Shown: in pieces, positions 23,461 through 32,660 of the stretch
Numbering within the stretch: position 1 is the stretch's first letter
How the letters are laid out: the number at the start of each line of letters is the position of its first letter
Source of the DNA: Eutreptiella sp. 'Long Island Sound 2002'
Lineage: Eukaryota > Euglenozoa > Euglenophyceae > Eutreptiales > Eutreptiaceae
Reading direction: 5' to 3'
Assembly: GCA_964036045.1 (NCBI GenBank)
Contig: OZ038378.1
Coordinates: 177,342,341 to 177,406,340, forward strand
Length of the DNA stretch: 64,000 nucleotides
Translations under genes and position numbers: made by a program
The notes under the pieces: generated by a model
Seen by the model: the letters and a program-made list of their open reading frames with translations, nothing else
Database searches by the model: none
Told to the model about the DNA's origin: nothing

Positions 23461-24652
23461 CCTTTTCGCCACCCTCGTGCAACAATGCGTGAAAAATGTA
23501 AGTCGTGTACAAAAAAATTGTCTAGTCGTGTAATTTTTTTTGCGGTAAATGCGTGTAATTTTTTTTGCGGTAAGTCGTGTGAATTATAAAAAAAAATTGA
23601 TTTTTTTTTTGCGGTAAGGGAGTGTAATTTTTTTGCGGTCGTGTAAATTATAAAACAACATCCAGTGTGCCTGCATTGGGAACAAAATCAGGCTCAAGAA
23701 AAAGAGTCCTGACAAGGCCATGGCCAACGCTAGTGCCACCATTATAGGCCACCAAGGCACTAGTATGGGGCCAATATAATAGCAATCTTATACGCTCCGC
23801 CGTTGGTGCACCAAACGGGTGGAGAAAACTACAAGCCACAAAACATGGACGCTTGTAGATCAAGTCCGTTTTTGTGTCGTTGGACTTGGGCTTTGCACTA
23901 GGATTGGGGTTAAACTGACAAGCGGCGCGCAACTCTGCTATTAGCTGCTTGGACAGGTCATTGATGAAAAGCTGGCCAGGCTCCAGCTGGCCAGATGCAT
24001 CTGCTGGGTACCTTGCGCCACTCTCCACGGATGAGGACCTTGGGACGGGTGTCCTCCTCTATGGGAGTGGCCATGGAAGGTTGCGGCCTGGCCTCCGGGC
24101 TTTCCACGCTCTGCTCGGTGGAGGCCTGCTTGCCTTCGAGTGGGGTGGGGGTGGCCTGAACACTCTCCTCGATAGCCGAAAGTGCACCTTGAACTTGGGT
24201 GCTCGGAGGGGACTCAGGAGGGTCAGGAAGCTCGGTCACGCCCTCCACATCATCACCGGGCGCTTGAACGACCCGTACACCACGATTAGCATTAACAATG
24301 CTCAGCAAATAGTCCACAAAACTGGCACCCATTGGGACGAGGGGCACATCGGAAAAAGTACCCCGGTGCTCCACCACCGGCTTTGCGATGTTCGGGCTTT
24401 GAAAACGACAAGACCAACCATCCGTTTGGAATCCCAAGGCGCGGTGCTTGGTGGTTTGCGGTGAATGCGTGTAACAAACAAATCGTCACGTCCTGTAAAT
24501 TTTTTTGCGGTAATGCGTGTGACGGGCTTACATGACTTACCACAAAAAAAACTACACGGCTAGACGTTTTTTTTGTTACACGCATTTACCACAGAAAAAA
24601 ATTACACGAATTACAACATACACCCCTTTTCGCCACCCTCTCGCAACAATGC
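23461..24652 (-). mobile_element. Candidate Ulp1-bearing DNA element, copy A
   Basis: The degraded peptidase gene (23648-24437) lies between AT-rich borders built from short iterated motifs. The left border (23488-23650) repeats GTGTAATTTTTTTTGCGGTA and GTAAGTCGTGTG; the right border (24455-24615) contains the same motifs, largely inverted (TTACACGCATTTACC). A 28-bp near-identical direct repeat (CCTTTTCGCCACCCTC..CAACAATGC) flanks it at 23461-23488 and 24625-24652. No transposase is visible, so the element may be non-autonomous or of an unrecognised class. Confidence 0.45.
23648..24437 (-). pseudogene. Ulp1-like cysteine peptidase, degraded copy
   Basis: Two overlapping minus-strand frames together match the protein at 28008-29129. 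The upstream frame (from 24437) has GFQTDGWSCRFQS, aligning with GFQEDGWSCGYQS. It also has NANRGVRVV against NADRSVRVP, then an acidic/Pro-rich linker and RPKVLIRGEWRKVP against RPSVFICRKFFKVP. The downstream frame (to 23648) has NPNPSAKPKSNDTKTDLIYK against NTNPRAKPKASDTKSHLIYK. The start of the peptidase domain, with the catalytic His, is missing; the Gly after the presumed catalytic Cys is Arg, and the frames are broken. Ulp1/C48 peptidases cleave SUMO-like conjugates. This copy is very unlikely to be active. Confidence 0.65.
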
Positions 24653-25052
24653 ATTGTAGTGCTTTTTCATATCAAAATGTCGCAACACGTTCAAGACAGT
24701 TTGTGAACGTGGCACAGTGCGGACATCTTGCACATACACCTCAAACTTGCCTATTTCCAGCCCCCTGTGTGCCCAAGCGATGTACAGGCGAGGGGAAGGT
24801 GAGATGCATCAACACAACCTTCAGAAACAACATAAACTTACAAAAGTCCCGTCCCGATGTTTGCAAACAGGAATGAACACAACAGAGCCCTTGTTGCAAT
24901 GTCAGGCTGCTGTTCCTCAAACTGCGCCTGCCGACATGCGTCAAGGTCCATGGCTGAAGTCAACAGTGACCCCTCTGCCACAAACAGCACAGTTTTCCAT
25001 AAGAATCCTTTGTTCACAAAAAGTGCACATAATTGCACAAAAGAATCTCTCA

Positions 25053-25594
25053 TCACAAAATGGTCATTCCTGTTGGAGTTGGCCCGCGCGTACAGGACTG
25101 GAGTCGCTGCTGCCCCTGCGGATACAGCACAGGCTGTCCCCGAGCCCTTTTAGCCACACCTGCACCGCCCACAGCGACCTCCGCCTCCGACACTGCACTG
25201 GCAATGGTGGATGTGCCATTCGTGGCGTCAGTCTCTGGAACCGCAATGTCTTCCGCGAAGCTGAAGTTGGCCTTGGAGAGGGCGGCCCGGGCCTGTGCGT
25301 CGCGCAGTGCCCACTGCAACAACATTTCCAGCCGCGCGCTCTTCTCTGCGATCGTCTTGGCGTTTCGGGCCTCCGTGACCTCAAGACGGACGCGCTGTGG
25401 GGCACACGAGGCGCAGCTGCAGCGGAGCACTGGGATTGATGCGGGTCTGCGGAGCGAGGGCCCGGACAACGCCTGCCCTTGTGCCACCGGGCTCCGACGA
25501 CTGAGGGCGGGGGAACATGGGCACGGGTGTTGGGGGCGTTTCTGCACGGCGCGCGCACAGCGCCCATTCGTAAGTTCGGTTTCCCGTGACCACC
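25053..25594 (-). CDS. Putative terminal exon, coiled-coil protein
   Basis: An acceptor-like GTAGTTTGCAG precedes position 25594. The frame then stays open to a stop at 25053. After a Pro/Arg-rich stretch it has a charged amphipathic helix (EARNAKTIAEKSARLEMLLQ) followed by an Ala-rich segment and a Glu/Asp region. This composition suggests a coiled coil. The small exon at 26629-26728 reads in a similar style and may belong to the same gene. I recognise no family; a DNA-binding-domain protein with a C-terminal coiled coil is one possibility, but I cannot see the N-terminus. Confidence 0.35.
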
Positions 25595-26201
25595 CTGCAA
25601 ACTACCCACCACTGGGGAAACAAACGTGCACAGGGCAAAAACAACAGGCTTCCACAGCAATCCGGCATTTTCAGTGTGAAACATAGCTTTAACTGAGTTT
25701 TTGGACTGAGTAAGAATCTGGGCAGTCCTTTGTATGGGAACACAGTAGTTACTGCGGCCAACTTGGCCGTCGGGGGAAACGGGTCGAAAATAGCCCACAT
25801 TTCGCACAGCGCACGGCGCGCCCCCGTTGTGCGCACGGGGAGTCTAGCTGGACATGCGGGTGCATTGGCAGCGATCCTGAGGGTCACTCTGGTGCATTGG
25901 CTTGAGCGTTGCACACAGTTATGTAAACGGGTCACGGACATGTCAGTGCCTCGGCATGCACATGCGGTGCACAGAGGGAGATGCTCATGCGCTGTCACTG
26001 ATGGTGGGACGTGGAAAATCATGGATATTCCGGTGCATCGGCGTGGGCACTCTGTGTGAAGGGCGTTTTAGCACCCCACGGAACGCTATATGCACAGCAT
26101 GTAATGGAATGAAGGCGAGATGCCTCAGAACGTTTGACGATATGTTGCCGTGCAGGTGGTGCAGCCAGGGTCTTGCTGCTAGGTATTGCTTCAACTGCAT
26201 A

Positions 26202-26290
26202 GCCAACAACAACAACAACAACAACATCACCAACATCAGCAACAACAACAACAAGAACAATAACAGCAGCAACAACAACGACAACAATCG
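26202..26290. repeat. (CAA)n-type imperfect microsatellite
   Basis: Interrupted AAC/CAA trinucleotides with occasional ATC, AGC and GAC triplets. Confidence 0.9.
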
Positions 26291-26342
26291 CAGCCAGTTG
26301 GTGCACAACACAGGGTTTGGGTACAACCCCAGGGATGATCCC

Positions 26343-26414
26343 TTCCAGGAAACACTTTCCATACAGCTATCTGGTGACTTCCAGGAAACACTTTCCATAC
26401 AGCTATCTGGTGAA
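26343..26414. repeat. 36-bp tandem duplication
   Basis: CTTCCAGGAAACACTTTCCA plus TACAGCTATCTGGTGA occurs twice in tandem without a mismatch. Confidence 0.9.
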
Positions 26415-26628
26415 GGTGCAAAAAGTGGAAAGTAACAATCTGATGGCCGAAACAGTGGGGCTCACAAGCCGCACTGGAGACAATTATGCACAGCGGCTGC
26501 CCCGCAGGTGCAGGCAGGCAGGTAAGCAGGCAAGGGCAGGATTGTGGACGGATTGCATAGAATCAGGCGAGCAGGCTCAGCCTGCCATGCAGCAGGGCAT
26601 CTCAAAACTGCCCTCGTGTTCTGCACAC

Positions 26629-26728
26629 CTCTGCCTCCCATTCCTTCTGCATGTAGGTGAACTCCGCATCCTGCCGCCGCCATTCTTCAAGCTGCAGTCG
26701 CTGCACCTCGGCGCCATCACTGCTAGCG
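26629..26728 (-). CDS. Putative small internal exon, coiled-coil
   Basis: This minus-strand segment of 100 nt is bordered by an acceptor TTCTCCCCACAG and a donor GTGTGC. One frame reads SDGAEVQRLQLEEWRRQDAE then FTYMQKEWEAEV: strongly helical, Glu/Gln/Arg-rich and Trp-containing. The borders and composition together support an exon. It lies ~1 kb upstream of the putative terminal exon on the same strand. Frame compatibility across the gap cannot be proven from sequence alone. Confidence 0.35.
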
Positions 26729-26829
26729 CTGTGGGGAGAACACGGCTTTGTTCACATGCAACTACAAGCACTCACACCGATGCGTGCATCAAGTGTTGGG
26801 GAAGCCAGACACAACTGAAGATGAGTCGC

Positions 26830-27280
26830 ACCCCCTTTCCCATGCGATTTTGGTGTTTTGGTTCTACCTAAACCTGCAAGCATGCAAAGCGCACAATCGT
26901 ATTCCCCGTCGGTCTGTCCTGCCCATCATGGCAGGCAGCACAGTATTGCCGCAATGGCTGACAGTATAAAGCCTAGCATCCTGCCGCGGGTGGGTGGGTG
27001 GGAATCAAAAACAATGCTAAGTGACAGGAGTCCAAAACTTGTGTGTATGCACAGCATAACAAAGGTTTGGGTTCAACCCGAAACTGCAAGCATGCAAAAC
27101 TCTCGCTCACATTCTCCGTCTATTTGTCCTGCCCATCATGCATACATCATGCAGTCCCTTGGTTGTTTTGGCATTTGCGGTCATTGTGTGACATGGTAAG
27201 GGTAGTCCACCTCAGTTTGGCTTAGGAAGGGTCATGTGACTTCTGTGCCTTCGTGAGGCTGTGCATGCAAGGGCTGTGCA
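26830..27280. repeat. Dispersed-repeat fragments, no gene
   Basis: CTGCAAGCATGCAAA followed by CCGTCKRTYTGTCCTGCCCATCATG occurs near 26873-26936 and again near 27083-27140. The block TAAGTGACAGGAGTCCAAAA plus CTTGTGTGTATGCACAGCAT (27015-27060) recurs near 41917-41960. No coding evidence. Confidence 0.55.
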
Positions 27281-27454
27281 CTGGTGTAAAGCGTAAGTCG
27301 CTTATTTTTTTTTTTTGGCGTAAGTCGCGTTTTTTTTTTGGCGTAAGTCGCGTGTGGAAAAAAAAAACTGAAAAATGTAGGATACGCGACTTACGCTTTT
27401 TTTGCGACGCGACCTACACCAAAAAAAAAAGTTACGCGACTTACGCTTTTTTTT

Positions 27455-27705
27455 TATATATAAAAGCGAGTTACGCCCTTTTTTTTTTAAAAAAGCGAGT
27501 TACGCTCTTTTTTTATATAAAAAAGCGAGTTACGCTTTTTTTTTATAAAAAAGCGAGTTACGCCTTTTTTTTTATAAAAAAGCGAGGTACGCTTTTTTTT
27601 TATATAAAAAAGCGAGTTACGCTTTTTTTTTATAAAAAAGCGAGTTACGCTTTTTTTTTATATAAAAAAGCGAGTTACGCTTTTTTTTATAAAAAAGCGG
27701 GATTT
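27455..27705. repeat. Hairpin-forming AT-rich tandem array
   Basis: Units of about 27-30 bp, GAGTTACGCTTTTTTTT followed by ATAAAAAAGC, are repeated eight to nine times. Each unit contains a near-perfect self-complementary core CGCTTTTTTTTATAAAAAAGCG, so each can form its own hairpin. The 156-codon Lys/Phe/Tyr-rich ORF across it is a by-product. Confidence 0.85.
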
Positions 27706-27784
27706 TTTTTTTATTGTTAAGGACAGCCCTTAAGGAAAGCCCCTAGAGGCTATTTGCCCCGGCCGAACGTGGGCCATGTCTACC

Positions 27785-28030
27785 CCCCCCCCCTTTTGGG
27801 GATCGCCGAGACGGCAGGGGTTACGCAGCAATTCCGGCCCTCTTTTGGGCACCACTTCTGATTTTGCCCCCCGCTCTGAAGCGGTGGGGATCCCCGATAC
27901 GGCAGGGGTGAGGTAGCCACTTTGCCCACTTGTGGGCCACTTCTGATTTTGCCCCCCCGCTCTGAAGCGGTGGGGATCCCCGATACGGCAGGGGTGAGGT
28001 AGCCATTTTGCCCACTTGTGGGCCACTTCT
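27785..28030 (-). repeat. Reverse-oriented units of the 103-bp minisatellite family
   Basis: On the minus strand the segment reads GGCTACCTCACCCCTGCC, then TCGGGGATCCCCAC, CAAAATCAGAAGTGG and TTGCTGCGTAACCCCTG. This matches the half-units at 3.4-5.4 kb, especially the 3445-3795 variant. About two and a half copies are present. The array stops exactly where the peptidase reading frame begins, near 28030. Confidence 0.75.
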
Positions 28031-29129
28031 TGGAGATTGGTTAAGCGACAAGGACATTGTTGCGTGGCAGAACGACAAGTTGTACCACAATGAGGTCGAG
28101 GAGCCACGGGCATGGACTATGGCGGTGACATACATTGCGTCCTGCTTGAATAGGATGAGGAAGTACGAAGACAGTAAGGGCAACAACCATAAAACAGTTC
28201 GTTTGGCTTGGAGGCGGCGCCACATATTTATTGTTAATAGTGACGCTCGCGAAGGGCTCCATTGGTTTCTTTGTGCCATCGACTGCAAAGTCCCAGTATG
28301 GGCCTTCAAAGTCCACATTTGGGAGCCACTTTGTGGTACTTCTTTGGTCCGGCCAATGTTGAAGCGCCTCCAGTCAAAGGGTGTTGCCGCACATACTCGG
28401 GCTTTGGGTTTTCAAGAGGATGGTTGGTCATGTGGCTATCAATCGCTGCATCTTTGTGATGAGGTGGCCAACCAAAGGGGAAGCCTGGACGATGTTGTTG
28501 TTACACGTTTGCCGAAAGGATTCTTCAAGGAAGCACTGCGCATCATCAATGCAGATCGCTCCGTCCGAGTCCCCGGCACCATCCCGGAGAATGGGTGGGA
28601 AAAGGAGTTGACTTGCTGGAAGCCCGGAGAATCTCCTTCTCCTCCAGCCTCCAACCCTAAGTCCCTGCCCCCATCTACTTCCCCCCTCCTTTTCGATGAA
28701 GAGGATCCTCTTTCGGAACCCGAGGGCAACATTGCCGCCTCCTCCTCGGAACCAACGGTGGAAGAATTCCCTGCCTTCCCGGCCTCCAACCCCGAGGACG
28801 TGCCCCAAGATGGGAAGTCAGTGAAGGGCAATGTTAAGGCCCCTCCACAAACCCCGCAGTCCACTTCCTCTTCTAACCCCCCCACAAGTGATGATGCCCG
28901 TCCATCCGTGTTCATCTGTCGGAAGTTTTTCAAGGTGCCCGAGGCGTACCCAAAGGGCGCAGAGGGTCGGTTGGTGAACGACAAACGGTTTATTCGAGAG
29001 CTGGAAGAGATGCTTGTGAAGGACATCCGTAACGCTTGTGCGCGGAACACAAATCCGCGTGCAAAGCCGAAGGCATCGGACACAAAGTCTCATTTGATCT
29101 ACAAGCATGTGTTTGGCGACTTCTTGTAG
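28008..29129 (+). CDS. Ulp1-like (C48) cysteine peptidase, 5'-incomplete
   Basis: Numbered from the first codon (TTG) of the open frame, which has no upstream ATG. The frame has the C48 opening signature WLSDKDI (residues ~11-17), catalytic-type HW (His85), an aromatic strand ending WEPL where an Asp is expected (Glu106), and GFQEDGWSCG with Gln136 and Cys142 six apart, as in Ulp1/SENP proteases. A Pro/Ser/Glu-rich linker follows (~190-300), then a conserved basic C-terminal segment also found at 23.6-24.0 kb. Such peptidases remove SUMO or process fusion proteins, and are known passengers of plant MULEs and other DNA transposons. The conserved frame begins at the edge of a minisatellite, so the true N-terminus or an upstream exon is missing. 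The Asp-to-Glu change leaves activity doubtful. Confidence 0.6.
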   Translation: MPTCGPLLGDWLSDKDIVAWQNDKLYHNEVEEPRAWTMAVTYIASCLNRMRKYEDSKGNNHKTVRLAWRRRHIFIVNSDAREGLHWFLCAIDCKVPVWAFKVHIWEPLCGTSLVRPMLKRLQSKGVAAHTRALGFQEDGWSCGYQSLHLCDEVANQRGSLDDVVVTRLPKGFFKEALRIINADRSVRVPGTIPENGWEKELTCWKPGESPSPPASNPKSLPPSTSPLLFDEEDPLSEPEGNIAASSSEPTVEEFPAFPASNPEDVPQDGKSVKGNVKAPPQTPQSTSSSNPPTSDDARPSVFICRKFFKVPEAYPKGAEGRLVNDKRFIRELEEMLVKDIRNACARNTNPRAKPKASDTKSHLIYKHVFGDFL

Positions 29130-29699
29130 TTGGCCCCACGCCATTATGGTTGCATGCGAAGAATGTAGTTTGCCCCAGGTGACCGGACTCAGGTGGTATC
29201 ACTGGCTTGAGCTTCGTAGCCGGTGGCGCCGGAAGCAATATAGTCATTTTGATACCGCTTGCCAAAGGCCGAAGGGCAAATTGCATTTTTTGTTCGCGGT
29301 CATGATTCCGCCATCTGCCGCACGTTATTTCCGCCGCCATTTGCCGGCGATGAGTATAAAAACCACCCTTCACGCCACGGCTCCATTGCTTTACCCGTGC
29401 CGGAGGTACCCAAAATGTCCGTGGGGGCTATATGCTTCACCTCCTCCGGTAGCAATGGCGGTTGTTGGGTGGTTCTTGTGTTTCCCCGCCTTTTTTTTGG
29501 AAAAATGGGTTTTTTTTTCCCATACGCGACTTACGCCAAAAAAAAAAAGTTTACGCGACTTACACCAAAAAAAAAAAAAATTCCGTCGAAAAAAAAACGC
29601 GACTTACGCCAAAAAAAAAAAGTTACGCGACTTACGCCAAAAAAAAAAAGCGACCTACGCTTATTTCCACAATCGAGTTACACTTTCCTCTGTGCACTG

Positions 29700-31950
29700 T
29701 CGCCCACCCCTGAAGGCGATCTTTCACATATAGAAAGCACACTGGTCTGGCCTTGATTGCCACCAAAGTGGCTCCCGTTGTCACCACGGCCTGAAAATGT
29801 GAGGGGCACTCGAAAATTTTGGAGATCGGGTCTGCGGGTTTCCATTTACATGAAACCTAGAATAGGGCTACCGTTGTCCTGCTCCAGCGTAGGGTATGCT
29901 GGATCCGCTTGATGCATTCCACCCGATCGCGGTGCCGAATCCGCGCCTTGTTACACAAGATCACCCACAATCCCGCGAAGTTGTCAACACCAAAGTGTAT
30001 CGCTTGCCTGCCCGCCTGGGGCAATGCCTTGATTGACATCTCGGGTGCCTGTAACTCCGCTGGCTGCTTGCTCCACCGGGAACTCAGATTACACTAACAA
30101 TGTGGCACCGCTTGCCTTTCTCGGTGGCATCCCAGATCGTGGAACTACCCCATTGTCTTCTTGTCGCAGAGGGCCCACTCTACCGCGTGGCAAGTGGACG
30201 GAGAGGTTGGCCCCACACGTCAATGGAGGCCGGGGAGCCATTGTCGCAGATGGAACAGACATCAGCACATGATCCCCGCCGAGGTTAGCACGGGAGTTTT
30301 AAGACATGTTGAGCAAAAGACAGCTGGGTAGAAACCCCGTCAGCCCACAACATAAATAAGCTATTAAGAAAAAAACAAGACACCTCCCCAATAACACAAC
30401 ATGCCCCAGGCATAAACCCAAACTTCCGTTTCTTGAGAGATCCAGACCTGCTGTCGATCACGGGCCCACCCTCAAAAGTCCTGCACTAGTTGTTCCAATG
30501 TAGGTAGCCTCAGGCGGTGCCGTGGAGGCTCGCAGCACACATTCATGTCCATCATTTCCACGATGAGGGACCCTTTGGACTCCGATTTGCTTTGTGAAGG
30601 CTTTCGCGTTGGTTGTGGCTCCCTCCACGGCGATGTGTATCAAGACGTCTTCCACCGGCTTGTCTAGCCTCACCCTAGTATCACCATGAGGTTAAGGTCT
30701 TTATTGGGGGAGATATTGGGGCCATCACACACGCGCGTTGCCAATTTAGGGGAAGATGCCTGCTCTACACGTGCACGGGAATGGGAACCGTCCCGCCTGG
30801 CCCAAGCCTTTAGCGGCCATTTCCGCATTCAATCTCTTCGGCGATGGCCCGCACCCTTCCTTGATTTGGGACTCATCCCTCCCGTGGGTGAGATGTCTCA
30901 TAGTGCAACGCCCCCCGGCGCGATGAGCCATAGTGCCGTGTAGTAACACTCCCCAACTTGGGCTTGCTTTCCCCGGGGTGCACCTGTGGCACATACCAAT
31001 CACAGTAAGGCTCGTAGGGCTTGCACAGTGCCCTGCTTGGGCGCCAAGAGGGTCGCCATCTCGTTGATCAAGTCCCGCACTAGGTTTTGGTTGGGGGCTT
31101 TCTCGATCCAAAGGTGGCAGTGTCAAAGGTCTCCATGCAGGGAACCCCCCCCCCCCTTGCAACCTCCGAGACCACATACCCGCAGTGTGGGGCAGAGTCG
31201 TCCTTAGGCCTTTGGGGCACTGAAGGGGGCGGGGGGGTGGTGGATGGTCTCTGTGGTTCTGGGTTGTGGCGTATGAGGGGTTGGTGAGGGGAGTCGTCAC
31301 ATGTCTCCCATGGCGCTCTCTTGAATGGGTCTTTGGCAGCACTTATGAGTTCAGGCTGTCCCACAAATCTGCAGGCTTGTTTTTAACGGCGGACGTCCCA
31401 ATGTCTCGTGTGAGTGGCCCGGTGCTCATGGATACGCCCACAACCTCTGGTGCATATGGGTTTCGCTCGGATGGGGTCTCCGGTCGTATTTGAGTACCAA
31501 GCTCCTACACCTCTTCCATGGCGCACTCCCTCCTGATCTGTGTCGCTGTCATCGGCCTCGACAGTAGCGGGTTGAGTGTAGGTGCGGATCGTTGGGAGTT
31601 CCATGTTGCGCTTGCGCCCGAGATCCCACTGTAGGGCATCGGGGTGCCAGAGGTCTTTGACCTTGAGGCACTGCCATTGACAGCCTCAGGTGAAATGTCC
31701 CGGGTCTCTTGTGGGTACTGGGGGGAGTACCCTGCTGGGCATGGTCCACAAGGGCGTGTGTGCGGTGTACCGGGTGGCTTGCACCGACTTTCTCCAGCGA
31801 GCCCACAGGTTGAGCTCTACTAGGGACCCTCTGCATGCACTGTAGCACGCAGCACCCATTCTCTTGAATGGATGCCAGCAGTGCACTAGAGATTTGGTCC
31901 TGCGGAATAAGGAGTCCTTCCCGGTAAGAGCAAGGAGTTATCCCTGTGGT
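29700..31950. other. No confidently recognisable gene; possible retroelement remnants
   Basis: Protein-like minus-strand pieces occur at 29857-30039, 30458-30673 and 31549-31848. They carry no domain I can name and the frames are broken. They lie downstream (minus strand) of the Gag and recombinase relics and may be their degraded continuation. Confidence 0.3.
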
Positions 31951-31957
31951 GAGCCGT

Positions 31958-32389
31958 CTACAGGTATTGCCGCCAGGTGTCGAAGTACTCGGATATGGGC
32001 ACGGCCACTAGCTGCTTGTTGACCTTGGTGTCAAAGAATACTACCCAGCCGGGGTGCGACAGCCACCCCCACCGGATGGATACCACATCCCTGACTCGCA
32101 TGCACAGGGTGATGGCCGGCACCACGGAGAAAACCATGTGTCCCCGGGCCCAGTGAATGTTCAACCAGCAAGTGAACGTCGTCGATAGTTGCCCCAATTG
32201 CGAGTCCCTCGCCTCTAGACATCCGTCCCAGCAGCGGCCTCCAGGTTTGAACTCGGGGAGCAGTTGATGCTTTTCCCAGCAACCGGATTGCAAAGACCAA
32301 AGTTTTTGCAGCCGAATGTCCTCCGTGTCGGAGGGCAAGGGCCTACATTCGTTCCCAAAAGGTTTGCTCCAGGCTCTTGCCTTGCTCAT
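31958..32389 (-). pseudogene. Tyrosine recombinase-like fragment
   Basis: The minus-strand frame contains ITLCMRVRDVVSIRW followed by a strand, FFDTKVNKQLVAVPIS and a helix. This fits the catalytic-Arg box of tyrosine recombinases (tG-x-R-x-x-D/E-h-h-x-L-x-W), followed by the beta-hairpin Lys region and the VPI/VPL strand. Tyrosine recombinases cut and rejoin DNA in Cryptons and DIRS/Ngaro-type retroelements. The C-terminal HxxR and Tyr boxes were not found; the upstream part (32300-32031) reads better in another frame, so the copy is broken. It lies ~270 bp downstream of a Gag zinc knuckle on the same strand. Confidence 0.4.
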
Positions 32390-32660
32390 GCCTTCGGAGT
32401 AGCATTGTGAGTTGTTGTAGGTACTAGTTGATCACATTGTGCTCAACGGACCGGACTACCACGCACAAGGGCATAGACCCGTACTCCCCTCCTTGGGCTC
32501 CGGGGCGACATCATGGGCCGGCCGGGTGTCACTGTGCCTGGTGGTCCTGGCCCCATGCCCGCTGAGGTGAGATCTCTGGCATGGGGTTCCCCTTTGAGCC
32601 CATCAACATCTGCATGACTTGCTGCAAGACTTGAGGGTTCATGTTGCCTGGCGCAGCTTC

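Larger units (their letters stand above)
27290..29690 (+). mobile_element. Candidate Ulp1-bearing DNA element, copy B
   Basis: The plus-strand peptidase gene (about 28030-29129) lies between AT-rich iterated borders. The left border (27292-27445) carries GGCGTAAGTCGCG and TTTTTTTTT repeats. The right border (29520-29670) carries the reverse complement, CGCGACTTACGCC with A-runs, several times. The GTAAGTCGYGTGT motif is shared with copy A, so the two elements appear related at their termini as well as in their coding region. The left side additionally holds a hairpin array (27455-27700) and reverse-oriented units of the 103-bp minisatellite. No transposase was recognised. Confidence 0.5.

Noticed and set aside
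27253-27720. 156-codon Lys/Phe/Tyr-rich plus ORF
   Set aside because: It is a translation of the AT hairpin array.
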